Shown here: one piece after another, positions 24,344 to 31,607 of the stretch
Numbering within the stretch: the stretch's first letter is position 1
Layout: the number at the start of each line of letters is the position of its first letter
Assembly (NCBI RefSeq): GCF_038433155.1
Contig: NZ_JBCDMW010000023.1
Span: 62,001 to 126,000, forward strand
Source: Luteococcus sp038433155
GTDB lineage: Bacteria > Actinomycetota > Actinomycetes > Propionibacteriales > Propionibacteriaceae
Reading direction: 5' to 3'
DNA: 64,000 bases
Program-made: the position numbers and the translations under genes
The notes under the pieces: model-generated
Seen by the model: the letters and a program-made list of their open reading frames with translations, nothing else
Database searches by the model: none
What the model was told of the DNA's origin: nothing

Positions 24344-24883
24344 ATGGCCGAGCGGCAAGATCCGAAGACCTTCGTCAACAACCTGGTGATCGACACCAAG
24401 GCACTGCTGACGGACAACATCGCACTCGCAAAGGCCGAGGTGACCCCCTCGGCAAAGGCAGCTGGCGTCGGTGGTGGCATGTTCGGAGCAGCTGGCTACC
24501 TGGCCGCCAATGCGGCCTCGCTGCTCTTCCTGGCCGGCGGCTTCGGCTTCGCGAAGCTGTTCGCCAGCCTGCTGGACTGGTCCGCCATCCCGGCCATCGC
24601 GCTGGGCTTCGTGACCATGGCCGTCGTGCTGCTGCTGTTGGCCGGCATCCTGGCGCTGATCGGCAAGTCCAAGATGAAGCAGGTCAAGCCGCCGGAGAAG
24701 GCCATCAAGGAGGCCAAGGCCACCGTCGCCACCGTCAAGCAGTCGCTGACCACCGGCATCGACGAGGTGAACGCCAACACCCGGGATCGCAAGGGGCTGG
24801 CCGTCGCCAAGCGCGCCGCCAAGGACCTGGACGAGACCACTGCCTACCAGGCGTCGTCCTCGAAGGGCGCCACCGCCCTCTGA
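24344..24883 (+). CDS. Phage-holin-family (DUF1469-like) membrane protein
   Basis: A 179-residue protein: a polar N-terminus (KTFVNNLVIDTKALLTDNIALAKAEVTPSAKAAGVGGG) typical of the actinobacterial holin superfamily III/DUF1469 proteins, two membrane helices (about 47-70 and 82-107), and a Lys/Ala-rich cytosolic tail. Despite the family name these chromosomal proteins are not linked to phage, and their role is unknown. TAGGAG lies about 7 nt upstream of the ATG. A strong terminator follows. Confidence 0.72.
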   Translation: MAERQDPKTFVNNLVIDTKALLTDNIALAKAEVTPSAKAAGVGGGMFGAAGYLAANAASLLFLAGGFGFAKLFASLLDWSAIPAIALGFVTMAVVLLLLAGILALIGKSKMKQVKPPEKAIKEAKATVATVKQSLTTGIDEVNANTRDRKGLAVAKRAAKDLDETTAYQASSSKGATAL

Positions 24884-24899
24884 GGCACCTGACCACACG

Positions 24900-24930
24900 A
24901 AGGGCCGCACCCGTTGGGTGCGGCCCTTTG
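24900..24930 (+). terminator. Rho-independent terminator after the holin-like gene
   Basis: AAGGGCCGCACCC pairs perfectly with GGGTGCGGCCCTT around a 3-nt loop, followed by a short T stretch. The rest of the 24884-25345 gap contains dispersed and tandem repeats only. Confidence 0.88.
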
Positions 24931-25185
24931 CTGTACCTGCCTGGGAGCCCCGGCCGATGATCGTGAGCGTTCAGCGTTCCGGCCCGGGCCCGGCCTCCCA
25001 TCGCGGCCAACCACCCCTCGCTCGTCCCTCGCTCGGGGGGCCAGGCCCATCCACGGCCGCGGCCGGGAGGCCGGCTCCCGAACCGGAATCCTGCACGGCC
25101 AGGTGGCCGGGACCAGCTCGGCCGCCATGGAGCCGATCCACAGCCCCACCCACCGTGAAACTGACCCACAGCGAGCCACCACGGT

Positions 25186-25262
25186 GACCACGGTCCCCGA
25201 GCCTGTCGAGGGGCACCCGAAGGGTGCAGCAACCCAGAAGCTCTCGACAAGCTCGGCCGCCG
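25186..25262. repeat. Dispersed GACAGGCTCGG-type repeats, inverted pair
   Basis: CCCCGAGCCTGTCGAGGGG near 25196-25214 and CTCGACAAGCTCGGCCGCCG near 25243-25262 are opposite-facing copies of the repeat seen at 14618, beyond the 3' end of the glucosidase gene. Confidence 0.7.
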
Positions 25263-25268
25263 TGTCTG

Positions 25269-25340
25269 GGTTGCGCGGCCGCCGTGATTTAGGGCTGGGC
25301 GGCCGCCCTGATCTACGGCTGGGCGCCCGCCCTGATCTAC
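25269..25340. repeat. Three 24-bp tandem repeats
   Basis: Units at 25269, 25293 and 25317 share GCCGCCCTGATCTAC or a close variant. Units 2 and 3 differ at one position. The array ends 5 bp before the glucosidase stop codon. Confidence 0.85.
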
Positions 25341-25345
25341 GACGC

Positions 25346-27055
25346 TCAGGCCAGCCGGATCACCCGCGACTCCCAGGGCGCCAGCTCCTCCGTCGAGCCG
25401 TCGCCATGGGTCCCCAGCAGCAGCTCACCCCCGGCGCGGCAGGATTGCGGCAGCGGGCACGGCTGGCTGGACATGTTGGCCAGCACCAGCAGCGTCGGCT
25501 CCCCCGCCAGCGTCCGGGTGTAGGCAAACAGCTGCTCGTGTTCCGGCTCCAGCAGCGCGAAGACCCCGTCGCGAACCACGGGCTCGTCGTGGCGCAGGGC
25601 AATCAGCTTCCGGTAGTGGTGGAAGACCGAATCCGGGTCGGCCACCGCCGCGGCGACATTGACCTCGGTGTGGTTGGGATTGATCTCCAGCCACGGCTCG
25701 CTGGTGGTGAAGCCGGCCTTCTCGGTGCCGTCCCACACCATGGGGGTGCGGGCATTGTCCCGGCTCTTGGCCCGGTAGCTCGCCAGCAGGTCCTCGGGGT
25801 CCGCGCCCAGCGCCGTCGCCTCCGCGTAGTGGTTCAGGGTCTCCAGGTCCTGGTACTGGTCAATCGAGGTGAAGTAGGCATTGGTCATGCCAATCTCCTC
25901 GCCCTGGTAGATGTAGGGCGTTCCCTTCTGCAGGTGCAGCACCGTGCCCAGGGTCTTGGCGGAGTTCACCCGGTGCTCCGGGGAGTCATCACCCCAGCGG
26001 GACACGATCCGTGGCTGGTCATGGTTGTTCCAGTACAGCGAGTTCCAGCCGCGCCCCTCCAGCCCGTGCTGCCACTTGGCGAAGTTGGCCTTCAGGTCCG
26101 GCAGGTGCAGCGGCTTGAGGGCCCACTTGCCCTTGCCAGGCTGCTCGTCCAGCCCGACGTGCTCGAACTGGAAGACCATCCCCACTTCCTTGCGTTCCGG
26201 GTCGGTGTACCGGCTGGCCTGCTCCACACTCACGCCGGGGCATTCACCGACGGTCAGCAGGTGCTGCCCGTCCAGCACGGCCTGGTTCATCTCGTGCAGG
26301 AACTCGTCCATCCGGGGGCCGTCGACGTAGCCGTTGTCCCAGCTCAGCGCCTGCCCGGGCACCACGACGCCGTCGGTCAGCGGCAGGCTCTTGGAGATCA
26401 GGTTGATCACGTCCATCCGGAAGCCGTCGACGCCCCGGTCCACCCACCACTGCATCATGTCGTACACGGCACGGCGGACCTCGGGGTTCTCCCAGTTCAG
26501 GTCGGGCTGCTTCTTGCTGAAGATGTGCAGGAAGTACTGGCCGCGCTGCTCATCCCACTGCCATGACGGGCCGCTGAAGGCACTGGCCCAGTTGGTGGGC
26601 TCGGCGCCGGGCTGGCCGGGCTCGAAGCCGGGGCGGGGGTCGCGCCACCAGTACCAGTCGGCCTTGGCCGAGTTCGGGTCCCGGGACTCGACGAACCACG
26701 GATGCTCGTCGGAGGTGTGGTTCACGACGAGGTCCATCACCAGCTTCATCCCGCGGCTGTGCAGCCCCTCGATCAGTTCGTCGACGTCGGCCAGACTGCC
26801 GAACAGCGGGTCGATGTCCTGGTAGTCACTGATGTCGTAGCCGTTGTCGTCCTGCGGCGACGTGTAGGCCGGGCTCATCCAGACCACGTCCACGCCGAGC
26901 GCGGCCAGGTGGTCCAGCTTGGAGATGATGCCGCGGATGTCTCCCATGCCGCTTCCGGTGGAGTCGCAGAAGCTGCGCGGGTAGATCTGGTAGACCACCG
27001 CGGACTTCCACCAGTCGGGGGTGTGTTCGGCGGTGCGGGGTTGATTGTCAGCCAT
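25346..27055 (-). CDS. GH13 alpha-glucosidase (oligo-1,6-glucosidase type)
   Basis: Hydrolyses alpha-glucosidic bonds of small oligosaccharides; cytosolic, with no signal peptide. At 569 residues it has the typical length. The (beta/alpha)8 barrel shows WWKSAVVYQIYPRSF (15-29), DLVVNHTSDEHPWF, the nucleophile Asp215 in GFRMDVINLI, acid/base Glu271 in LTVGECPGVS, and Asp346 in NNHDQPR. A C-terminal beta-sandwich follows. Whether it prefers isomaltose, sucrose or trehalose-6-phosphate cannot be read safely. The ATG at 27055 is chosen because the following NQPRTAEHTPDWWK matches the family; an ATG at 27067 is possible. No sugar transporter is adjacent. Confidence 0.9.
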   Translation of the reverse strand: MADNQPRTAEHTPDWWKSAVVYQIYPRSFCDSTGSGMGDIRGIISKLDHLAALGVDVVWMSPAYTSPQDDNGYDISDYQDIDPLFGSLADVDELIEGLHSRGMKLVMDLVVNHTSDEHPWFVESRDPNSAKADWYWWRDPRPGFEPGQPGAEPTNWASAFSGPSWQWDEQRGQYFLHIFSKKQPDLNWENPEVRRAVYDMMQWWVDRGVDGFRMDVINLISKSLPLTDGVVVPGQALSWDNGYVDGPRMDEFLHEMNQAVLDGQHLLTVGECPGVSVEQASRYTDPERKEVGMVFQFEHVGLDEQPGKGKWALKPLHLPDLKANFAKWQHGLEGRGWNSLYWNNHDQPRIVSRWGDDSPEHRVNSAKTLGTVLHLQKGTPYIYQGEEIGMTNAYFTSIDQYQDLETLNHYAEATALGADPEDLLASYRAKSRDNARTPMVWDGTEKAGFTTSEPWLEINPNHTEVNVAAAVADPDSVFHHYRKLIALRHDEPVVRDGVFALLEPEHEQLFAYTRTLAGEPTLLVLANMSSQPCPLPQSCRAGGELLLGTHGDGSTEELAPWESRVIRLA

Positions 27056-27114
27056 GCAGACGATCATTCCATGTGGCCAGTCGGCCCCCTCCACGGCCCT
27101 GCCCCACGGGCACC

Positions 27115-27190
27115 CACAACAAATGCGGCAGGTCAGTTGTCCAAGCGGCCTATGACTCGCTTGGACAACTGACCTGCCGCATTTGTTGTG
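27115..27190. repeat. Dispersed palindromic element, copy C
   Basis: Perfectly complementary 33-bp arms starting CACAACAAATGCGGCAGG enclose a loop of about 10 nt. It lies 60 bp upstream of the glucosidase start, so here the element is in a promoter or leader region, not after a gene. Confidence 0.9.
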
Positions 27191-27256
27191 TTCGGCGCCT
27201 GAGCTCCCCTCGGGCGGGGCCGGAGATGGGGGTTTTGGGAGGCGGCCCCGACCCGT

Positions 27257-27316
27257 CGCTCGGGTTTCGTCTTCGCGCGACGGATGCATCCGACGCGGGA
27301 AGACGAAACCCGAGCG
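27257..27316. repeat. 60-bp palindrome, 2 mismatches per arm
   Basis: The 18-bp outer arms (CGCTCGGGTTTCGTCTTC) are perfect and the inner 12 bp have two mismatches, with no spacer at the centre (CGGATGCATCCG). It is unrelated in sequence to the TGCGGCAGGTCA family 70 bp away. The 27056-27404 gap has no gene. Confidence 0.85.
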
Positions 27317-27404
27317 GCAGAGAGATGGGCGGGGCGCCCTCCGGGACTGGGGGGCGCCACCACAACGGCACAGACACCACAACGGCACCGACAAGGGCGG
27401 CAGG

Positions 27405-28136
27405 TCAGCGGACCGTGGGGCCCTTCCAGCCCCGCGGCGGCCCGGCCTTGTCCCGCAGGAAGCGTCGGGGCACCGGCTGCACCCGGCCGGGGTCCCACGG
27501 GCGCTGCCAGCCGCCCAGGTCCAGCACACAGTCCACCAAGTGTGCGGTGAAGCCCCAGATGAAGATGTCGTCCATCACGAAGGCCGGGCCGCGGTAACCC
27601 GACGGGATCTCGGCGGTCAACCGGTTGGCGGGGTCGGCCAGATCCCGGATCGGGTAGCGATGGATGGCGGCCACCTCGGCCGGGTCCACCGGGGCAATCG
27701 GAGTGTCCCCCTGCCCGTCCCAGGCGGCCACGATCCCCTTCACGTCAAAAGCGCTGGCGTTGACGTGTGCCGGCGGCAGCTGGCCCAGCACCCGGGCGCG
27801 GGATGGTGCGAGCCCGATCTCCTCGTGGGCCTCGCGCAGCGCCGCCTGGACGGCGCTCTCCCCCTCGTCCAGGGCACCCCCGGGGAAGGAGATCTGCCCG
27901 GGATGCTTGCGCATGGTCCCGGAACGTTCGGTGAAGGTGAGGTCCAGTTCCTGCTCGCCGATCATGATCAGCACGGCGGCCCGTCGGGAGCCCTGCTTGG
28001 GCGGGCGGGACTCACTCACCCGGCCGTGCAGCGCCTCGGTGTTCTCCAGCGCCCCGGCCAGGGCCACCAGTTCGGTGGGCAGCTCGCGCGGGTCGGCCAG
28101 CACGGGCTCGATCGGCCCCAGGGCCTCCCCGCTCAC
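27405..28136 (-). CDS. NUDIX hydrolase, CoA-pyrophosphatase type
   Basis: A 243-residue enzyme predicted to cleave the pyrophosphate of coenzyme A-like nucleotides. The Nudix box GGALDEGESAVQAALREAHEEIGL is intact, and the upstream TMRKHPGQISFPGG is the NudL/UPF0035 signature that marks CoA pyrophosphatases. It is the orthologue of mycobacterial Rv3672c by context. The GTG start overlaps the tlpA stop (GTGA). It is last in the nth-tlpA-nudix operon. Confidence 0.87.
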   Translation of the reverse strand: MSGEALGPIEPVLADPRELPTELVALAGALENTEALHGRVSESRPPKQGSRRAAVLIMIGEQELDLTFTERSGTMRKHPGQISFPGGALDEGESAVQAALREAHEEIGLAPSRARVLGQLPPAHVNASAFDVKGIVAAWDGQGDTPIAPVDPAEVAAIHRYPIRDLADPANRLTAEIPSGYRGPAFVMDDIFIWGFTAHLVDCVLDLGGWQRPWDPGRVQPVPRRFLRDKAGPPRGWKGPTVR

Positions 28137-28762
28137 GCCTGCACCCCCAGGTGCTCCTTGATGGCGGCGCGCAGCTCCTCAGCGGACATGTAGACCTTGG
28201 TCTCGTGGTGCACCAGCTTCCCGGAGGCGTCGACGAAATAGGTCTGCGGAGGCCCGGGTACCTTGAGGGGAATCCGGCTCCGCTGCTTGGGGTCCACCAG
28301 TTGCGGGTAGAGCGTCTGGTGCTTGATCGCGAAGTCGATCGCCTTGCCGGGGAAGGGGTCGCCATAGTCGATCCCCAGGAAGGTGACCTTGCCCCCGGTC
28401 TGCCGGGCGACGTCGGCCAAGTAGGGCGCCTCGTCGGCGCAGGGCTGGCACCACTGCGCCCACAGGTTGATCACGTACGGCCTGCCGGTGGGCAGCCCGG
28501 CCAGGTTGACCTTGCTGTCGCCGCCCAGGCAGTCCAGGGTGAGGGCCGGCAGTCCCCCGTCGCGCTGTTTCGCGGCCAGGTTGCTGGTGGGGCAGGCGTC
28601 GATCCCGGCGGCCTTGCGGGCCTCCAGCACCTGGTCGGGCGCCAGGGAGCGTTGGCTGTCCGGTTCTCCCCCGACGGTCACCTGCGGCACCGACGGCTGG
28701 CTGGGCGCGCAGCCCACCAGCAGCAGCGCCGCGACGGCGGTGGCAAGACGGGTGGGCTTCAT
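28133..28762 (-). CDS. TlpA-like thioredoxin-fold lipoprotein
   Basis: A 209-residue extracytoplasmic thiol-disulfide protein. The signal peptide ends in lipobox LLVGC with lipidated Cys18. The thioredoxin fold carries WCQPC in NLWAQWCQPCADEAPYL and the cis-Pro region VPGPPQTYFVDASG. Two further Cys (C57 in DACP, C78 in LDCLGG) may form a structural disulfide. It probably reduces or isomerises disulfides of exported proteins. It overlaps nth and the nudix gene by 4 bp each. Confidence 0.88.
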   Translation of the reverse strand: MKPTRLATAVAALLLVGCAPSQPSVPQVTVGGEPDSQRSLAPDQVLEARKAAGIDACPTSNLAAKQRDGGLPALTLDCLGGDSKVNLAGLPTGRPYVINLWAQWCQPCADEAPYLADVARQTGGKVTFLGIDYGDPFPGKAIDFAIKHQTLYPQLVDPKQRSRIPLKVPGPPQTYFVDASGKLVHHETKVYMSAEELRAAIKEHLGVQA

Positions 28763-29460
28763 CCTCGGGGCTCCCTCACGAGCTTGGCGGCCTTGGCCGG
28801 GTCGGTTTCACCCTCACCATAGGCGGGGCAGAGCGTGGCGACGGGGCAGGCACCGCAGGCGGGGCGTCGGGCATGGCAGCGGCGACGCCCGTGCCAGATC
28901 ACGTTGTGACACAGCTGCACCCAGTCGGCGGGGTCAAACAGGGCACCCACCTCACGCTCCACCGGATCCGGCTTGGTCGCCGTCGTCCAGCCCAGCCGTC
29001 GGGTGACTCGCATGAAGTGGGTGTCGGGCGTGATCCCGGGCACGCCGAAGGCATTGCCCAGCACCACATTGGCGGTCTTGCGGCCCACCCCGGGCAGCGT
29101 CACCAGCTCGGCCAGGGTGCCGGGCACCTGCCCGTCGTGCTGGTCGACGATGGCCCGGCTGAGCCCCAGCAGGCTCTGGGTCTTGGCCCGGAAGAAGCCA
29201 GTGGGCCGGATGATCTCCTCCAGCTCCGTCTGGGTGGCGCCGGCCATCGCCGTGGCATCCGGGAAGCGACGCAGGAGTTCCGGCGTGACCACGTTGACCC
29301 GCTTGTCGGTGCTCTGGGCGGACAGCACCGTGGCCACCAGCAGCTCGAAGGGGTTGGTGAAGTCCAGTTCACACCGGGCATCCGGATAGGTCTGGGCCAG
29401 CAGCTGGTTCACCTGCTGCGCGCGCTCGGTCAGGGTGAGCGAGTCCCCGGCGGTTGACAC
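28759..29460 (-). CDS. nth: Endonuclease III
   Basis: Base-excision repair glycosylase/AP lyase for oxidised pyrimidines, 233 residues. The HhH motif LPGVGRKTANVVLGNAFG carries the catalytic Lys, and the catalytic Asp is in TPDTHFMRVTRRLG. The [4Fe-4S] cluster ligands C-x6-C-x2-C-x5-C are in CHARRPACGACPVATLC. GTG 29460 follows GGTGGTGGG and gives the normal N-terminus; the open frame to 29553 runs through the promoter region shared with crp. It heads the nth-tlpA-nudix operon, the same order as in mycobacteria. Confidence 0.94.
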   Translation of the reverse strand: MSTAGDSLTLTERAQQVNQLLAQTYPDARCELDFTNPFELLVATVLSAQSTDKRVNVVTPELLRRFPDATAMAGATQTELEEIIRPTGFFRAKTQSLLGLSRAIVDQHDGQVPGTLAELVTLPGVGRKTANVVLGNAFGVPGITPDTHFMRVTRRLGWTTATKPDPVEREVGALFDPADWVQLCHNVIWHGRRRCHARRPACGACPVATLCPAYGEGETDPAKAAKLVREPRG

Positions 29461-29484
29461 CCCACCACCATACGTTTGGACGAA

Positions 29485-29499
29485 CGTTCCAGTGGAACG
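29485..29499. promoter_or_regulatory. 15-bp palindrome in the nth-crp divergent region
   Basis: CGTTCCAGTGGAACG is a perfect odd palindrome. It lies 25 bp upstream of the nth start and about 100 bp upstream of crp, placed to act as an operator for either. No regulator is assigned. Confidence 0.45.
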
Positions 29500-29553
29500 G
29501 GCAGGAGGTTGACCAGGCCCACGACACCGCCCACGCAATGTGACCAAAGCCAC

Positions 29554-29559
29554 TACACT
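29554..29559 (+). promoter_or_regulatory. Candidate -10 of crp with adjacent CRP-like half site
   Basis: TACACT fits TANNNT and would start transcription near 29567, giving a leader of about 30 nt. TGTGACCAAAGCCAC immediately upstream resembles one half of TGTGA-N6-TCACA, so autoregulation is possible. Confidence 0.4.
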
Positions 29560-29597
29560 GAGGGCTCCGTGCCGAACAGAACCACCAAAGGGGGATC

Positions 29598-30326
29598 ATG
29601 CACGAGGAGATCCTGGCGCGGCTGCCACTCTTCCAGAACCTGACTCCGGCCTCTCGTCAGGCCTTGGACGAGCAACTGCAGCCGGTGGCCCTGAGCCGCG
29701 GTGAGGTGCTCTTCCGCAGCGGCGATTCGGCAACCGGGATGTATGTGCTGGCGTCGGGCAAGGTGAAGCTGACCAAGCCGTCGCGCCAGCCGCAGCCCTC
29801 GGTGACCACCAATCGCAAGGGCCGCCCGATTGTGCCGGCCCCGCGGGAATCCCTGTTGGCCCTGATCGGCCCCGGCGAGATCTTCGGCGAGCTGTCCGTG
29901 CTCGACGGCGGGCAGCGCAGCACCACCGCCACCGCGATGCTGGACTGCAAGCTGCTGTTCGTGCAGCGCGAGCCGCTGCTGGACCTGGTGGAGCGCAACC
30001 ACGACGTCTCCCAGGCCATGCTGCACCAGATGGCGCACCGGGTGCGGATCTCCAATGAGACCATCTCCGGCCTGGTGCTGAGCGATGTCCCCGGACGGAT
30101 GGCCTTTCTGCTGCTCACCCTGGCCGAACGCTTCGGTGCCGCCACGGAGCGTGGGATCGAGGTGCACCATGACCTCACTCAGGCCGAGCTGGCCCAGATG
30201 GTTGGCGCCAGCCGGGAGACGGTGAACAAGGTGCTGACCGATTTCGCGGCCCGCAAGTGGATCAGCATGAGCGGGAAGACCGTGATCATTCGCGACGTCC
30301 CCCGCCTGCGCGCCCGGATCGACTGA
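29598..30326 (+). CDS. crp: Crp/Fnr-family transcription regulator (GlxR/Rv3676-like)
   Basis: A 242-residue cAMP-receptor-type regulator. The cyclic-nucleotide domain (about 1-135) contains GEVLFRSGDSATGMYVLASGKVKL and the phosphate cassette GEIFGELSVLDGGQRSTTATA, with Glu, Arg and Ser/Thr in cAMP-binding positions. It carries an insert (QPQPSVTTNRKGRPIVPAPRE) common in actinobacterial members. The dimer helix and winged-helix domain end with TQAELAQMVGASRETVNKVLTDFAARKWISM. GGGGGA precedes the ATG. It is divergent from nth, the same arrangement as in mycobacteria. Confidence 0.92.
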   Translation: MHEEILARLPLFQNLTPASRQALDEQLQPVALSRGEVLFRSGDSATGMYVLASGKVKLTKPSRQPQPSVTTNRKGRPIVPAPRESLLALIGPGEIFGELSVLDGGQRSTTATAMLDCKLLFVQREPLLDLVERNHDVSQAMLHQMAHRVRISNETISGLVLSDVPGRMAFLLLTLAERFGAATERGIEVHHDLTQAELAQMVGASRETVNKVLTDFAARKWISMSGKTVIIRDVPRLRARID

Positions 30327-30389
30327 ACGCCCACGATGGCCTGGCCCAAGCACAGTGGCCGAACCTGACGAGGCCTACCGCGCTGTGGA

Positions 30390-30395
30390 TAGTCT
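30390..30395 (+). promoter_or_regulatory. -10 element of a leaderless DUF4177 message
   Basis: TAGTCT is followed by 6 nt and then the ATG at 30402; no ribosome-binding site is present. Confidence 0.5.
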
Positions 30396-30401
30396 TTCCC
30401 C

Positions 30402-30566
30402 ATGACCAAGTGGGAATACTTCACCGCGCCCGTGCTGAGCCACGTGAGCCAGCAGATCCTGAACAACTTCGGTTCCGAGGGGTGGGAGCTGGTGCAGCTC
30501 GTCCCCGGCCCGAATCCGGACACCCTGGTGGGCTACTTCAAGCGCCCGCTGCCCGAGGACAAGTGA
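30402..30566 (+). CDS. DUF4177-type small protein
   Basis: A 54-residue protein beginning MTKWEYFTAPVLSH and ending YFKRPLPEDK, with the DUF4177 pattern K-W-E-Y...GSEGWELVQLVP. The function is unknown. It is conserved just upstream of the RidA gene in actinobacteria. Its stop overlaps the RidA ATG (TGATG), so the two are co-translated. It is too short for most gene callers but the family pattern is complete. Confidence 0.85.
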   Translation: MTKWEYFTAPVLSHVSQQILNNFGSEGWELVQLVPGPNPDTLVGYFKRPLPEDK

Positions 30567-31024
30567 TGAAGCCCAGCGAAAAGTTGGCCGAGCTGGGGAT
30601 CGAGCTGCCGGCCGTGGCCAAGCCCCTCGCCGCCTATGTGCCCGCCGCCAAGGTCGGCAACCAGGTCTGGACCAGCGGTCAGCTGCCCGTCGTCGACGGC
30701 AAGCTGACGGTCACTGGCAAGGTGGGGGCCGAGGTGAGCCCGGAGATTGCCAAGGGACAGGCCAAGTTGGCCATCCTCAATGCCCTGGCCGCGGCGGCAG
30801 ACGTCGCGGGCGGGATCGACAACATCGCCCGGATCTGCAAGATCGTGATCTTCGTCGCCAGTGATCCCGCCTTCACCGGCCAGCCGGCCGTCGGCAATGG
30901 CGCGTCGGAAACCCTGGGTGAAATCTTCGGCGAACAGGGCGTGCACGTGCGCAGCGCCGTCGGGGTCAGTGCGCTCCCGATGGACGCTCCCGTGGAGATC
31001 GAGCTGGTGTGCGAACTGGCCTGA
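30566..31024 (+). CDS. RidA/YjgF-family protein
   Basis: A 152-residue protein of the Rid superfamily, which deaminates reactive enamine/imine intermediates in the RidA branch. Visible pattern: YVPAAKVGNQVWTSGQLPVVDGKL, ILNALAAAADVAGGIDNIARICKIVIFVASDP, and the C-terminal VRSAVGVSALPMDAPVEIELVCEL. The catalytic Arg of RidA is replaced by Ser-Ala-Val-Gly-Val context (RSAVGVSALP), as in the longer actinobacterial subgroup, so the deaminase role is not certain. Translationally coupled to DUF4177. Confidence 0.85.
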   Translation: MKPSEKLAELGIELPAVAKPLAAYVPAAKVGNQVWTSGQLPVVDGKLTVTGKVGAEVSPEIAKGQAKLAILNALAAAADVAGGIDNIARICKIVIFVASDPAFTGQPAVGNGASETLGEIFGEQGVHVRSAVGVSALPMDAPVEIELVCELA

Positions 31025-31049
31025 CGGCCGCCACCAGCAAAAAGCGTAA

Positions 31050-31403
31050 TCAGCGACGGGCCACGTCGCCCGGGCGGCTCGAGCAGTCGGCCGTGGCGAC
31101 GGGACTCGACGCGAGCTGCAGCATGGGCTCCTCGCCGATATCCTGCTTGAGCAGCACCGCGGACCAGGACTTCACCTCGGGGCGCTGGCGCAGCAGCTGC
31201 CGCCGTTCCCGCTCGGTCAGACCGCCCCACACGCCCCACTCGATCCGGTTGTCCAGCGCCTCGGCCAGGCAGGTTGAGCGCACCGGGCAGCCCAGACAGA
31301 CGGCACGGGCACGCTTCTGGTCCTTCCCCTCCGGGAAGAGGGCATCCTCCATCCCGCGGCAGCGGGCCATCAGGGTCCAGTCATCGGGTTCGACGAGAGT
31401 CAT
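31050..31403 (-). CDS. WhiB-family iron-sulfur regulator (WhiB4-like by context)
   Basis: A 117-residue redox-sensing DNA-associated protein. Cluster ligands are Cys15 (MARCRG), Cys36, Cys39 and Cys45 (AVCLGCPVRSTC), followed by the sigma-contact turn GVWGGLTERER and a basic C-terminus. Location beside a class A PBP and phosphoesterase matches whiB4-ponA2 of mycobacteria. AAGGAGAG lies about 6 nt before the ATG at 31403. It is convergent with RidA and divergent from the PBP gene. Confidence 0.92.
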   Translation of the reverse strand: MTLVEPDDWTLMARCRGMEDALFPEGKDQKRARAVCLGCPVRSTCLAEALDNRIEWGVWGGLTERERRQLLRQRPEVKSWSAVLLKQDIGEEPMLQLASSPVATADCSSRPGDVARR

Positions 31404-31594
31404 TGCAGCTCTCCTTCCACCTGGGGCAAGCGACCACGCCCCACATTGGGCATAGTCAGCGCGTCTTTGGCCGAATCTAGCGGGTAGTACAGCGGTTGAC
31501 AATCCCCTGTGGAAAGTCATCCCAAACACGGCGCCGACGGGTGTGGACCCACTACCTCCCACGCGGGGGCGAGAAGGGGGCCGGATCTCTCACG

Positions 31595-31600
31595 TATTCT
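31595..31600 (+). promoter_or_regulatory. -10 element of a leaderless PBP message
   Basis: TATTCT is followed by 7 nt and the ATG at 31608, with no ribosome-binding site between. It is the closest match to TATAAT among the leaderless promoters here. Confidence 0.6.
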
Positions 31601-31607
31601 TGGTCTC

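Noticed and set aside
24344..24883. Prophage remnant suggested by the holin-family name
   Set aside because: No other phage gene lies near. DUF1469/holin-superfamily membrane proteins are ordinary chromosomal genes in actinobacteria.
29481..29490. LexA (SOS) box CGAACGTTCC near nth
   Set aside because: Actinobacterial LexA sites need CGAAC-N4-GTTCG spacing. Here the halves are fused and the second half does not fit.
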